A stretch of 64,000 bases of DNA, taken from Pseudomonas mosselii (lineage in GTDB: Bacteria > Pseudomonadota > Gammaproteobacteria > Pseudomonadales > Pseudomonadaceae). Below are positions 19,168 to 29,649 of this stretch, in pieces (position 1 is the first letter of the stretch; the number at the start of each line of letters is the position of its first letter). The position numbers and the translations under genes were made by a program. The notes beneath the pieces are model-generated. The model had not been told where the DNA came from. It saw only the letters and a program-made list of their open reading frames with translations, and did not search any database. The stretch is taken from positions 2,821,501-2,885,500 of the forward strand of contig NZ_CP081966.1 of the NCBI RefSeq assembly GCF_019823065.1. The letters are read 5' to 3'.

Positions 19168-20598
19168 ATGGGCGCACTACTGAACCTGGTCGAACGCAAC
19201 CTGCACGAAGTGCAGGTGGATGCCGACCGCATGCTGTTTCATATCCCCAGCAGTTCGCTGTTCGCCGCCGACGCGGTGACCGGCGGCATCATCGACACCT
19301 TGCGCCGCCAGGGCTGCTCCGCCGAGGAGCTGATGCAACGTCTCGGCCAGCAGTTTTCCGGGCAGGACATCGAGGAAACCCTGCGCGAGCTGATCGCCCT
19401 TGAAGTGGTCAGCGACGGCTCGCCGCTGACCCCGGAGATCGCCCTGAAGCAGGTCGAGCGTACGGCGCTGAACACTGTGGTGCTCAACGTCAACACCGGC
19501 TGCAACCTGAGCTGCACCTACTGCTACAAGGAAGACCTCGACAAGCCGTCGGCCGGGCGCAAGATGAACACGGCCACCGCCGAGGCCTCGGTGGAGATGC
19601 TGCTCAAGGAGTCGCCCGACGAGCAGCGCTACAGCGTGGTGTTCTTCGGCGGCGAACCGCTGTCCAACCGGGCGCTGATCGAGCACATGGTGACCTACTG
19701 CGAGCGGCGTTTCGCCGAGGCGGGCAAGCAGGTCGAGTTCATCATGACCACCAATGCCACCTTGCTGACCGAGGAAATCGTCGACTGGCTCGACGCCCAC
19801 CGTTTCGGTTTGTCGGTCAGCATCGACGGGCCCAAGACCGTACACGACCGCAACCGCATCACCGTGGGCGGGCAGGGCACCTACGACGTGGTACGGCGCA
19901 AGGCAGACATGCTGCTGTCGCGCTACCGCAGCCGGCCGGTGGGGGCGCGGGTCACCCTGACCCGTGGCATCACCGACATCGAGACCATCTGGAACCACCT
20001 GTTCAACGAACTGGGCTTCGCCGAGGTCGGTTTCGCCCCGGTGACCTCCGGCGACATGGCCGACTTCAACCTCACAGGCGAGGAGCTGGTGCAGGTGTTC
20101 GCCAACATGAAGGCCCTGGGCCGGCGCTACCTGGAGGCGGCGCTGGAGCACCGCAACATCGGTTTCTCCAACCTGCATCAGCTGATCACCGATATCCACG
20201 AGGGCCACAAGAAGGCCCTGCCGTGCGGGGCCGGGTTGAAGATGCTGGCGGTCGACCACGAGGGCGAGCTGAACCTGTGCCACCGTTTCACCGGCTCCAG
20301 CTTGCCGACCTTCGGCAACGTGCATCAAGGCGTGAAGCAGGCGCAGCTCAATGATTTTCTCTCGCAGCGTCTGGACCGCAGCGGCACCGGCTGCGACAGC
20401 TGCCGCATCCGCAACCTGTGCTCCGGCGGCTGCTACCACGAGAGCTACGCCCGCTACGGCGATCCGCAGCACCCGACCTACCACTACTGCGAGCTGATGC
20501 GCGACTGGGTCGACTTCGGCATCGAGGTCTACAGCCGCATCATGGCCGCCAACCCGGCCTTCATCGATCGCTACATCACTCCCAGGAAGGCGCACTGA
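19168..20598 (+). CDS. qhpD: Radical-SAM/SPASM maturase of the amine dehydrogenase gamma subunit
   Basis: 476 residues. The radical SAM cluster motif is Cys112-x3-Cys116-x2-Cys119 ([14 protein letters not shown]), followed by VVFFGGEPL. The C-terminal SPASM region carries [15 protein letters not shown] and the cysteine-rich [18 protein letters not shown] for auxiliary Fe-S clusters. QhpD makes the three Cys-to-Asp/Glu thioether crosslinks inside the gamma subunit, whose gene begins two bases after this stop codon. That tight coupling fits enzyme and substrate. A cleanly spaced gggagg precedes the ATG. Confidence 0.95.
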   Translation: MGALLNLVERNLHEVQVDADRMLFHIPSSSLFAADAVTGGIIDTLRRQGCSAEELMQRLGQQFSGQDIEETLRELIALEVVSDGSPLTPEIALKQVERTALNTVVLNVNTGCNLSCTYCYKEDLDKPSAGRKMNTATAEASVEMLLKESPDEQRYSVVFFGGEPLSNRALIEHMVTYCERRFAEAGKQVEFIMTTNATLLTEEIVDWLDAHRFGLSVSIDGPKTVHDRNRITVGGQGTYDVVRRKADMLLSRYRSRPVGARVTLTRGITDIETIWNHLFNELGFAEVGFAPVTSGDMADFNLTGEELVQVFANMKALGRRYLEAALEHRNIGFSNLHQLITDIHEGHKKALPCGAGLKMLAVDHEGELNLCHRFTGSSLPTFGNVHQGVKQAQLNDFLSQRLDRSGTGCDSCRIRNLCSGGCYHESYARYGDPQHPTYHYCELMRDWVDFGIEVYSRIMAANPAFIDRYITPRKAH

Positions 20599-20599
20599 C

Positions 20600-20923
20600 A
20601 TGAAGCACCTCAAACCGCTGAACAACAAGGCGCGCATTCTTGAACAGGCCGCCGCCGAAGACCGCGTCGACGAAGTGCTGGCCATGAGCGCGGTGGCCGG
20701 CTGCACCGCCACCACCGACCCGGGCTGGGAGGTGGATGCCTTCGGCGGCGTCAGCTCGCTGTGCCAGCCGATGGAGGCCGACCTGTACGGTTGCTCCGAC
20801 CCTTGCTGGTGGCCGGCCCAGGTGCCGGACATGATGAGCACCTACCAGGACTGGAACGCCCAGGCGAGCAACTCCGCCGAAGACTGGCGCAACCTCGGCA
20901 CCGTATTCCCGAAAGACAAATAG
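20600..20923 (+). CDS. qhpC: Amine dehydrogenase gamma subunit precursor (CTQ-bearing)
   Basis: 107 residues. A 28-residue leader ([10 protein letters not shown]...EVLA) precedes a mature part that closely matches the P. putida gamma subunit of known structure. By that numbering the thioether pairs are Cys35-Glu44, Cys55-Asp61 and Cys69-Asp77, and the cysteine tryptophylquinone forms from Cys65 and Trp71 ([10 protein letters not shown]). All eight residues are present. The leader is not a Sec signal: it is recognised by the maturase and removed by QhpE, and export probably uses QhpF. It lies between its maturase and the beta subunit. Confidence 0.96.
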   Translation: MKHLKPLNNKARILEQAAAEDRVDEVLAMSAVAGCTATTDPGWEVDAFGGVSSLCQPMEADLYGCSDPCWWPAQVPDMMSTYQDWNAQASNSAEDWRNLGTVFPKDK

Positions 20924-20942
20924 AACGACAAGGGGAAACCGC

Positions 20943-22061
20943 ATGAAAGCTGGATTCTGCGCGCAGCTCGCGCTCACCGTCGCCGCCACGGCCTGCGCCT
21001 GGGTGGCCCAGGCCGACGAGGCAAAGGCCTTGAAGGCTGGCCATGAATACCTGATCGCCACCAACTACCCGAACAACCTGCACGTGGTCGAAGTGGCCAG
21101 CGACACGCTGTACAAGACCTGCCGCATGCCCGATTCGTTCGGCCCCGGCACGGCGATGATGGCGCCGGACAACCGCACCGCCTATGTGCTGAACAACCAT
21201 TTCGCCGACATCTACGGCATCGACCTGGACAGTTGCAAGACCACCTTCCACGCCAACCTCTCCAGCGTGCCGGGCGAGGTCGGCAAGGCCATGTACTCCT
21301 TCGCCATCAGCCCCGACGGCAAGGAGGTCTACGCCACGGTCAACCCCAGCCAGCGCCTGAATGACCACTACGTGGTCAAGCCGCCGCGTCTGGAGGTGTT
21401 CCGCACCCGCGATGGCCTCGACGCCAAGCCCGTGCGCTCGTTCCCGATGCCGCGCCAGGTGTACCTGATGCGCGCCGCCGATGACGGCAGCCTGTACGTG
21501 GCCGGGCCGGACATCTACAAGCTCGACGTCAAGACCGGCAAGTACAGCGTCGCGCTGCCACTGCGCAGCTGGAACCGCCCGGGCTACAGCGCCCCCGACG
21601 TGCTGTACTTCTGGCCGCACCAGAGTTCGCGGCATGAGTTCTCGATGCTCTACACCATTGCGAAGTTCAAGGATGCCAAGCAGGACCCGGCCACCGCCGA
21701 GCCGCTGTACGGCTACCTGAGCATCGACCTGAAGACCGGCAAGGCCCACACCCAGGAGTTCGCCGAGCTGACCGAGCTGTACTTCACCGGCCTGCGTTCG
21801 CCGAAGGATCCGAACCAGATGTACGGCGTGCTCAACCGCCTGGCCCGCTACGACATCCAGCAGAAGAAACTGGTCAAGGCCGCCAACCTCGACCATACCT
21901 ACTACTGCGTGACCTTCGACAAGGCCGGCGACAAGCTCTACTTGGGCGGCACCTTCAACGACCTGGCGGTGTTCGATCCGAATACGCTGGAGAAGGTGCG
22001 CAACATCAAGCTGCCTGGTGGCGACATGTCGACCACCACGCCGCAGGTGTTCGTTCGCTAG
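20943..22061 (+). CDS. qhpB: Quinohemoprotein amine dehydrogenase beta subunit
   Basis: 372 residues with a signal peptide (MKAGFCAQLALTVAATACAWVAQA) and a seven-bladed beta-propeller pattern of repeated strands (NLHVVEVASDTLYKTC, YSFAISPDGKEVYATV, DDGSLYVAGPDIYKLD, DKLYLGGTFNDLAVFD). The beta subunit contributes to the active site facing the CTQ of the gamma subunit. It starts 19 bp after qhpC with aaggggaaa as ribosome binding site and ends the operon. A long REP hairpin follows five bases after the stop. Confidence 0.94.
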   Translation: MKAGFCAQLALTVAATACAWVAQADEAKALKAGHEYLIATNYPNNLHVVEVASDTLYKTCRMPDSFGPGTAMMAPDNRTAYVLNNHFADIYGIDLDSCKTTFHANLSSVPGEVGKAMYSFAISPDGKEVYATVNPSQRLNDHYVVKPPRLEVFRTRDGLDAKPVRSFPMPRQVYLMRAADDGSLYVAGPDIYKLDVKTGKYSVALPLRSWNRPGYSAPDVLYFWPHQSSRHEFSMLYTIAKFKDAKQDPATAEPLYGYLSIDLKTGKAHTQEFAELTELYFTGLRSPKDPNQMYGVLNRLARYDIQQKKLVKAANLDHTYYCVTFDKAGDKLYLGGTFNDLAVFDPNTLEKVRNIKLPGGDMSTTTPQVFVR

Positions 22062-22065
22062 CGCC

Positions 22066-22131
22066 ATCGCGGGGCAAGCTCGCTCCCACGCCGGCCACAC
22101 TGGACCGGTGGGAGCGAGCTTGCCCCGCGAT
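22066..22131. repeat. REP/BIME palindrome after qhpB
   Basis: Two perfect 24-bp inverted arms (22066-22089 and 22108-22131) of the P. putida-group REP core, atcgcggggcaagctcgctc, around an 18-bp loop. Placed just after the qhp operon, it can stabilise the mRNA end or slow transcription. The same core occurs at 34581-34654 and in both composite repeats. Confidence 0.92.
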
Positions 22132-22169
22132 AGGGCCATGTCAGGAAAAACAAAGACAAGAGACAGCCC

Positions 22170-23852
<1,683 letters not shown>

Positions 23853-23855
23853 CCG

Positions 23856-24413
23856 TCAGCCCTGTGGCCGGGCGCCGTTCAGGAACAGCTGCTCGACCGT
23901 CCGCGCGCTGTCGGCGCTCGCGGCGCGGCCACGGTGCTCGGCATCGACCATGCCGTAGACCAGGGTCATGAACGTTTCGGTGAACACCGCCGCGCTGATA
24001 TCGATGCGCAGCACGCCCAACTGCTGGGCGCGCAGGAAGAACGCGTCCATGGCCTGGATATAGGCCTGCCAGCGCAGGTCCTCGGCGTCGTTGAGCAAGG
24101 TGTCGGGGCGGTACTGGAACATCAGGAACATCAGCAACTCGCGGTGCTTGAGGTGTTCGGCGATCAGGTGACGAATACCGGCCAGCGGTTCGATGCGTTC
24201 CAGGTCGGCTTCGAGGATGACCTGGTTGAGCACCTGCTCGCCATGGTCCTCGAGCAGCTTCACCAGGTTGTCGCGGGTGCCGCAGAAACGGTGCAGGGTC
24301 GCCTTGCTGACCCCGGCGGTTTCCGCCAGCTCCTTGAGGGTGGCGCGGGGGTGGACGACAATGGCCTGGGCCAGGGCTTTGAGCAGGCGCTCTTCCTGGA
24401 GGGTTCTACGCAT
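23856..24413 (-). CDS. TetR-family transcriptional regulator
   Basis: 185 residues from the ATG at 24413, which has cgaggt upstream; a GTG 39 bp earlier lacks a ribosome binding site. The N-terminal helix-turn-helix is TLKELAETAGVSKATLHRFC, then an all-helical ligand domain. It is convergent with the acyl-CoA synthetase (3 bp between stops) and upstream of the acyl-CoA dehydrogenase. An imperfect palindrome 44 bp before the start may be its operator. It probably represses the neighbouring acyl-CoA genes in response to an acyl-CoA. The ligand is unknown. Confidence 0.85.
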   Translation of the reverse strand: MRRTLQEERLLKALAQAIVVHPRATLKELAETAGVSKATLHRFCGTRDNLVKLLEDHGEQVLNQVILEADLERIEPLAGIRHLIAEHLKHRELLMFLMFQYRPDTLLNDAEDLRWQAYIQAMDAFFLRAQQLGVLRIDISAAVFTETFMTLVYGMVDAEHRGRAASADSARTVEQLFLNGARPQG

Positions 24414-24456
24414 GTGGGACCTCGAGTCCGGATTCGGCGACGAAATATCCACAATT

Positions 24457-24470
24457 GTATCATATGAGAC
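24457..24470. promoter_or_regulatory. Candidate TetR operator palindrome
   Basis: gtatcatatgagac is a 14-bp palindrome with one mismatched pair, centred on the perfect eight-mer tcatatga. It lies in an AT-rich pocket just upstream of the TetR gene, where such repressors usually bind to control themselves and a neighbour. Confidence 0.45.
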
Positions 24471-24551
24471 GAATAAATCTCATTGAGCGCATGATGACCG
24501 AGATTACGCGATCCCACAGGGATCGCGTATGGCCTGAGGCAATGGCCGGGC

Positions 24552-25703
24552 TCAAACCGTGTAATGCTTCAACTCACGCGCAATCAGCATGCGTTGGATC
24601 TCGCTGGAACCCTCGTAGATCTGGGTAATGCGCGCATCGCGATAGTACTTCTCCACCGGGTAGTCTTCCAGGTAGCCGTACCCGCCATGCACCTGGATCG
24701 CCATCGAGCAGACCCGCTCGGCCATCTCCGAGGCGAACAGCTTGGCCTGGGAGGCCTCCGACAGGCAAGGCTTGCCGGCGCTGCGCAGGCGCGCGGCATG
24801 CAGGATCAGCAGGCGAGCTGCGTTGACCTGCACCTGCATGTCGGCCAGCAGGTTGGCGATGCTCTGGTGCTCGTTGATCGGCTTGCCGAACTGGATGCGC
24901 TCGCGGGAGTAGGTCAGCGCCGCCTCGAACGCCGCGCGGGCAATGCCCAGGGCCTGGGCGGCGATGCCGATGCGCCCGCCTTCGAGGTTGGACAGGGCGA
25001 TGGCCAGCCCCTTGCCGCGCTCGCCCAGCAGGTTGGCGGCCGGGATGCGGCAGTCGTCCAGGGTCACCGCGCAGGTGTCGGAGGCGCGGATGCCCATCTT
25101 GTGCTCGCTGCGGTCGACCTTGAAGCCTGGGTTGTCAGTGGGTACCAGGAAGGCCGAAAGGCCTTTCTTGCCCAGTTCCGGGTCGGTCACGGCAAAGACG
25201 ATGGCCAGTTTGGCGCGGCGGGCGTTGCTGACGAACTGCTTGGCGCCGTTGATCACCCACTGGCCATCGACCAGTTCGGCGCGGGTGCGCAGGTTGTGGG
25301 CCTCGGAGCCGGCCTGCGGCTCGGTCAGGCAGAAGCAGCCGATCGCCTCGCCGCTGGCCAGTTGCGGCAGCCAGGCCTGCTGCTGCTCGGGCGTGCCGTA
25401 GGCCAGCAGCGGGCCGCAGCCCACCGAGTTGTGGATGCTCATCATCGCCCCGGTGGCGCCATCGGCGGCGGAGATTTCCTCCACCGCCAGGGCGTAGGCC
25501 ACGTAGTCGGTGTAGCTGCCGCCGAACTGCTCCGGGGCGACCATGCCGAGCAGGCCCAGTTCGCCCATCTTGCGCACCGCGTCATCGTCGATCCAGCCGG
25601 CCTTTTCCCAGGCCTGGGCATGGGGCGCGATCTCGCCGCGGGCGAAATCGCGGGCCATGTCGCGGATCATGATCTGCTCTTCGCTCAGTTCCAGGTCTTG
25701 CAT
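24552..25703 (-). CDS. Acyl-CoA dehydrogenase, short/branched-chain type
   Basis: 383 residues, normal for the family. Marks: [18 protein letters not shown] (FAD/substrate loop), the [13 protein letters not shown] strand, [35 protein letters not shown], and [14 protein letters not shown] with the catalytic Glu near residue 365. That placement of Glu is typical of short-chain and isobutyryl-CoA dehydrogenases. The next gene is a 3-hydroxyisobutyryl-CoA hydrolase, so an isobutyryl-CoA dehydrogenase role in valine breakdown is likely. gggagt precedes the ATG. Electron acceptor would be ETF. Confidence 0.9.
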   Translation of the reverse strand: MQDLELSEEQIMIRDMARDFARGEIAPHAQAWEKAGWIDDDAVRKMGELGLLGMVAPEQFGGSYTDYVAYALAVEEISAADGATGAMMSIHNSVGCGPLLAYGTPEQQQAWLPQLASGEAIGCFCLTEPQAGSEAHNLRTRAELVDGQWVINGAKQFVSNARRAKLAIVFAVTDPELGKKGLSAFLVPTDNPGFKVDRSEHKMGIRASDTCAVTLDDCRIPAANLLGERGKGLAIALSNLEGGRIGIAAQALGIARAAFEAALTYSRERIQFGKPINEHQSIANLLADMQVQVNAARLLILHAARLRSAGKPCLSEASQAKLFASEMAERVCSMAIQVHGGYGYLEDYPVEKYYRDARITQIYEGSSEIQRMLIARELKHYTV

Positions 25704-25719
25704 CTGTGTACTCCCGGGC

Positions 25720-26790
25720 TCACAGGCCTTCGAAGAATTGGTCGACCCGCTGGGTGGTGAGGCCGGCCAGGGTCGGCGGATTCCAGCGGGGTTGCTTGTC
25801 CTTGTCGACGATCAGGGCGCGCACGCCTTCGATGATGTCGCCATGGGCGAACCACTGGCGGTCGATGTGCAGTTCCATGGCGAAGCAGTCTTCCAGGGCC
25901 AGGTGGCGGCCGCGACGCAGCAGTTCCAGAGTCACGGCCATGGCCAACGGCGAGCGCGTATCCAGCAGGTCGGCGGTGTCCAGCGCCCACTGGCGACTGT
26001 CGCCGATGGTCACGGCGCGCAACTGCTCGATGATGCTCGGCAGGTCGGGCAGGGCGAAGAAGTGGTCGATCACCGGGCGCAGTTGCGCCAGTGGCGCGTC
26101 CGCCAAGGTCTGGGTGCCCAACCCGGCGAGCAAGCCTTGCAGGTCCTTGAGCGGGTTGGCGCCGAACGCCAGGCGGTCGAGCCTGTCATCGAGGGCCGCG
26201 AGCTTCTCACTGTCGACATACCAGTCGGCCAGGCCGCAGTACAAGGCATCGGCCGCCTTGATCTGGCTGCCGCTGACGCCCAGGTAGATGCCCAGCTCGC
26301 CCGGTACCCGGGGCAGGAAGTAGCTGCCGCCGACATCCGGGAAGTAGCCGATGCCCACCTCGGGCATGCCCAGGCGGCTGCGTTCGGTGACGATGCGCAG
26401 GTCGCAACCCTGGGCCAGGCCCATCCCGCCGCCGAGGGTGAAACCGTCCATCAGCACCAGCACCGGCTTGCGGTAGCGGTGGATGCACAGATCCAGGGCG
26501 TATTCCTCGACGAAGAAGTCCTCGTGGAGTTTCTCGCCGGCCTTGTAGCTGTCGTGCAGCGAGCGGATATCGCCACCGGCGCAGAAGCCCTTGGGCCCCT
26601 CGCCACGCAGCATCACGGCGTGCACCTGCGGATCCTGGGCCCACTGGTCGAGGTGGCGCTGCAGGCTGCGCACCATGTCCAGGGTCAGGGCGTTGAGGCC
26701 GGCGGGGCGGTTGAGGGTGAGGTGGCCAATGTGGTTGCGGACCTCGGCCAGTACTTGATCCGTTGCCGAGGGTTGAGCGTGCGCGGTCAT
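25720..26790 (-). CDS. 3-Hydroxyisobutyryl-CoA hydrolase (enoyl-CoA hydratase superfamily)
   Basis: 356 residues, longer than enoyl-CoA hydratases (about 260) and right for the HIBCH/ECH_2 branch. Marks: [14 protein letters not shown], the oxyanion-hole strand [33 protein letters not shown], and [18 protein letters not shown] with Glu and Asp in the expected places. It hydrolyses 3-hydroxyisobutyryl-CoA in valine catabolism. It is the promoter-proximal gene, 16 bp ahead of the acyl-CoA dehydrogenase. gggaga lies upstream of the ATG at 26790. Confidence 0.88.
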   Translation of the reverse strand: MTAHAQPSATDQVLAEVRNHIGHLTLNRPAGLNALTLDMVRSLQRHLDQWAQDPQVHAVMLRGEGPKGFCAGGDIRSLHDSYKAGEKLHEDFFVEEYALDLCIHRYRKPVLVLMDGFTLGGGMGLAQGCDLRIVTERSRLGMPEVGIGYFPDVGGSYFLPRVPGELGIYLGVSGSQIKAADALYCGLADWYVDSEKLAALDDRLDRLAFGANPLKDLQGLLAGLGTQTLADAPLAQLRPVIDHFFALPDLPSIIEQLRAVTIGDSRQWALDTADLLDTRSPLAMAVTLELLRRGRHLALEDCFAMELHIDRQWFAHGDIIEGVRALIVDKDKQPRWNPPTLAGLTTQRVDQFFEGL

Positions 26791-26971
26791 CGCGGTCTCC
26801 CTGCTTTGTTATTGATTTTCCAAGTGAAGTCCTGGAATGCGCGGGCGGATCGAACGATCCTGTCATGCAAAATTACCTCGCACAATTGGCAAATCTGCAG
26901 GGCTGCCCTGCATTTTTGTCATCACGCGCATTCCCGGCCCGACGCGGTACTGTAGCAATAGCGCGCAATCT

Positions 26972-27099
26972 GTAGGAGCGGTCTTGCCGAGGCGTCGGAC
27001 CGGTCGGAAAGGGCCGCAAAGCGGCCCCGGCGATAGGTGCATCAACGCTGAAAACCTGGGGGCGCTGCGCGCCCCTTTCGCGACACAAGGCCGCTCCTA
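26972..27099. repeat. Dispersed palindromic repeat (REP-like), copy 1
   Basis: Bounded by taggagcggtcttg and its near-inverse caaggccgctccta. It contains gccgaggcgtcggaccggtc, gaaagggccgc-aaa-gcggcccc and gggggcgctgcgcgcccc. About 60 bases of the left part recur nearly unchanged at 54961-55020. It fills much of the 429-bp gap between the hydrolase and LuxR genes. The remainder of the gap is ordinary promoter-like DNA. Confidence 0.85.
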
Positions 27100-27139
27100 A
27101 AAGGATCGTGCGGCAATTAAGACTCGTCCCTCATCTTCC

Positions 27140-27155
27140 TCACCCCGAAGGGTGA
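27140..27155. promoter_or_regulatory. Operator-like palindrome upstream of the first LuxR gene
   Basis: tcaccc-cgaa-gggtga: a perfect 6-bp inverted repeat with a 4-bp spacer, 65 bp before the LuxR-type gene at 27220. A similar box (accccctaagggt) lies in the control region at 31964-31978. It is a candidate site for one or both LuxR proteins. Confidence 0.5.
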
Positions 27156-27219
27156 TAGCCGCCCGTCCCCCCCCATGAAACAATCCCGCCCAGCACTCAC
27201 CCTGGCGGGGACAACAACA

Positions 27220-28068
27220 ATGAGCAACGCCCAGCTGAATTCGCCCGACTGGTACGCACAGATGGCCCGCGTGGTCGACGCCATTGGCACGCCCGTTTTC
27301 GTCGAGGCATTGTTCGCCGCCCTCAACCAACTGGCGACGTGCCAGGCCATCACGGTGTTCCTGTACCCACGCAAAGGCCTGCCCTCGGCACTGTTCGCCA
27401 AGGACGACGAGGGACCCTGGCTGCCGGAGGGCAACGTGCAGAAGTACCTCGAAGGCTACTACCTGTTGTGCCCGTTCTACCGCGCCTGCATGGACGGCAT
27501 GCCCGCCGGCTGCTATCGCCTCAGCGATGTCGCCCCCGATCATTTCAAGCGCAGCGAGTACTACACCTCGTTCTACCAGCATGCCCACCTGGAGGACGAA
27601 CTCAACTACCTGGTGCCGCTGGACGCCCAGCTGTCCATCGCCGTGGCCCTGGGCAGCACCCGGCGCCTGGGCAGCCGCCAGGTGGCCGAGCTCAAGTGCG
27701 TCGCTGCCTGGGTGGTGGCGGTGGTGCGCCGACACTGGGGGCAGCTGGATGCCGAGGCCCTGGGCGGACGCTTCGAGAGCGTGCTTGGGCGGCAGATCAA
27801 CGCCGCGCTGAACAATTTCGGCTCCTCCCTGCTCACCGAGCGTGAATGCCATATCGCCCAGTACCTGCTGCGCGGCCATTCCACGCGCTCGCTGGCCGAA
27901 CGCCTGGGGATCAGCGAGGACACCGTCAAGACCCACCGCAAGAACCTCTACGCCAAGCTCGACATCGCCACCCAGGCCGAGCTGTTCTCGCTGTTCATCG
28001 CTTCGCTGGCCCAGGCCCAGGAAGGCTTGAGCAAGGACCCGCTGGAAAGCTACCTGCGACGGCGCTGA
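27220..28068 (+). CDS. LuxR-type transcriptional regulator
   Basis: 282 residues from the ATG at 27220 (ggcgggga upstream). An earlier ATG at 27175 has no ribosome binding site. There is a C-terminal LuxR helix-turn-helix (LTERECHIAQYLLRGHSTRSLAERLGISEDTVKTHRKNLYAKL) after a 200-residue sensor region of unknown ligand. The sensor region shares a clear motif (PFYRAC...VAPDHFKRSEYY..) with the regulator at 31076-31873, so the two are paralogues. It is transcribed toward the aldehyde dehydrogenase and aminotransferase genes, which it probably activates. Confidence 0.85.
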   Translation: MSNAQLNSPDWYAQMARVVDAIGTPVFVEALFAALNQLATCQAITVFLYPRKGLPSALFAKDDEGPWLPEGNVQKYLEGYYLLCPFYRACMDGMPAGCYRLSDVAPDHFKRSEYYTSFYQHAHLEDELNYLVPLDAQLSIAVALGSTRRLGSRQVAELKCVAAWVVAVVRRHWGQLDAEALGGRFESVLGRQINAALNNFGSSLLTERECHIAQYLLRGHSTRSLAERLGISEDTVKTHRKNLYAKLDIATQAELFSLFIASLAQAQEGLSKDPLESYLRRR

Positions 28069-28136
28069 ACCACCGTTTCACTTCATCCAGACAACGACAA
28101 TCACCGGCCCCGCGTGTGGCCGGAGGGGAGACCTGC

Positions 28137-29627
28137 GTGCATACGAAAAGCGATTGGCAGCAGCGCGCTGCACGGCAAAGCTTCATCACCACCGCGTTGA
28201 TCGACGGCCGCCCGGTGGCGGCCCGCGACGGCGTCACCTTCGCCGCCGTCAATCCGGCGACCGGGCGTTGCCTGGCCCAGGTCGCCGCCTGCGCCGACGA
28301 CGAGATCGACCAAGCGGTGCGTGCCGCCCGCCGAGCCTTCGAGCACGGCCCCTGGGCACGCATGGCTCCGGCCGAGCGCAAGCGCGTGCTGTTGCGCCTG
28401 GCCGAGCTGATGCTGGCCCACCGTGAGGAGCTGGCGCTGCTCGATTCGCTGAACATGGGCAAGCCGGTGATGGACGCCTACAACATCGACGTCCCCGGCG
28501 CCGCCCACGTTTTCGCCTGGTACGGCGAGGCGCTGGACAAGCTCTACGACCAGGTTGCGCCGACCGCGGCCAGCGCCGTGGCAATGATCAGCCGCGAGGC
28601 GCTGGGCGTTGTCGGCGCGGTGGTGCCGTGGAACTTCCCGCTGGACATGGCCGCCTGGAAGGTTGCCCCGGCGTTGGCCGCAGGCAACAGCGTGGTGCTC
28701 AAGCCCGCCGAGCAGTCGCCGTTCTCGGCCCTGCGCCTGGCGGAGCTTGCATTGCAGGCCGGGCTGCCGGAGGGCGTGCTCAACGTGGTGCCGGGCCTGG
28801 GCGAGACCGCGGGCCGCGCCCTGGGCCTGCACCCGGACGTGGACTGCCTGGTGTTCACCGGCTCCACCCAGGTGGGCAAGTACTTCATGCAGTATTCGGC
28901 GCAGTCCAACCTCAAGCAGGTGTGGCTCGAATGCGGCGGCAAGAGCCCGAACCTGGTGTTCGACGACTGCCGCGACCTCGATCTGGCGGCGCAGAAGGCG
29001 GCGTTCGGCATCTTCTTCAACCAGGGCGAGGTGTGCTCGGCCAACTCGCGGCTGTATGTGCAGCGCTCGATCCATGACGAGTTCGTCGAGCGCCTGCTGC
29101 GCCAGGCCCGTGAATGGTTGCCGGGCGACCCGCTGGACCCGGCCAGCCGCGCCGGCGCCATCGTCGATGCCGGGCAGACCGCGCGCATCGAAGCGGCCAT
29201 CGCCCAGGGCCGGGCCGAGGGCGCGCGCCTGCTGTGCGGCGGCGAGCGGCTGAGCGTGAACGGCTCGCAGAATTTCATCACGCCGACGATCTTCACCGAC
29301 GTGCGCCAGGACATGGCCCTGGCCCGCGAGGAGATCTTCGGCCCGGTGCTGGCGGTCAGTGCTTTCGACGACGAGGAGCAGGCCATCGCCCTGGCCAACG
29401 ACAGCGTCTACGGCCTGGCCGCATCGGTCTGGAGCGACGACCTCAACCGCGCCCACCGCGTGGCCCGGCGGCTGAAGGTCGGCACGGTGTCGGTCAACAC
29501 CGTCGATGCCCTGGATGTGACCGTTCCCTTCGGCGGCGGGCGCCAGTCCGGCTTTGGCCGCGACCTCTCGCTGCATTCGTTCGACAAGTACACCCAGCTC
29601 AAGACCACCTGGATCCAGCTGCGCTGA
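28137..29627 (+). CDS. Aldehyde dehydrogenase (gamma-aminobutyraldehyde dehydrogenase type)
   Basis: 496 residues, start GTG at 28137 with ggagggga just upstream; no ATG fits. Marks: VGAVVPWNFPLDMAAWK, LECGGKSPNLV with the general base, FFNQGEVCSANSRL with the catalytic Cys near residue 300, and EEIFGPVLAVSAF. It resembles PuuC/KauB enzymes that oxidise omega-aminoaldehydes made by deamination of polyamines. The aminotransferase 22 bp downstream would supply such an aldehyde. Substrate is inferred from this pairing. Confidence 0.88.
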   Translation: MHTKSDWQQRAARQSFITTALIDGRPVAARDGVTFAAVNPATGRCLAQVAACADDEIDQAVRAARRAFEHGPWARMAPAERKRVLLRLAELMLAHREELALLDSLNMGKPVMDAYNIDVPGAAHVFAWYGEALDKLYDQVAPTAASAVAMISREALGVVGAVVPWNFPLDMAAWKVAPALAAGNSVVLKPAEQSPFSALRLAELALQAGLPEGVLNVVPGLGETAGRALGLHPDVDCLVFTGSTQVGKYFMQYSAQSNLKQVWLECGGKSPNLVFDDCRDLDLAAQKAAFGIFFNQGEVCSANSRLYVQRSIHDEFVERLLRQAREWLPGDPLDPASRAGAIVDAGQTARIEAAIAQGRAEGARLLCGGERLSVNGSQNFITPTIFTDVRQDMALAREEIFGPVLAVSAFDDEEQAIALANDSVYGLAASVWSDDLNRAHRVARRLKVGTVSVNTVDALDVTVPFGGGRQSGFGRDLSLHSFDKYTQLKTTWIQLR

Positions 29628-29649
29628 CATTCACCCGAGGAGCACGACA

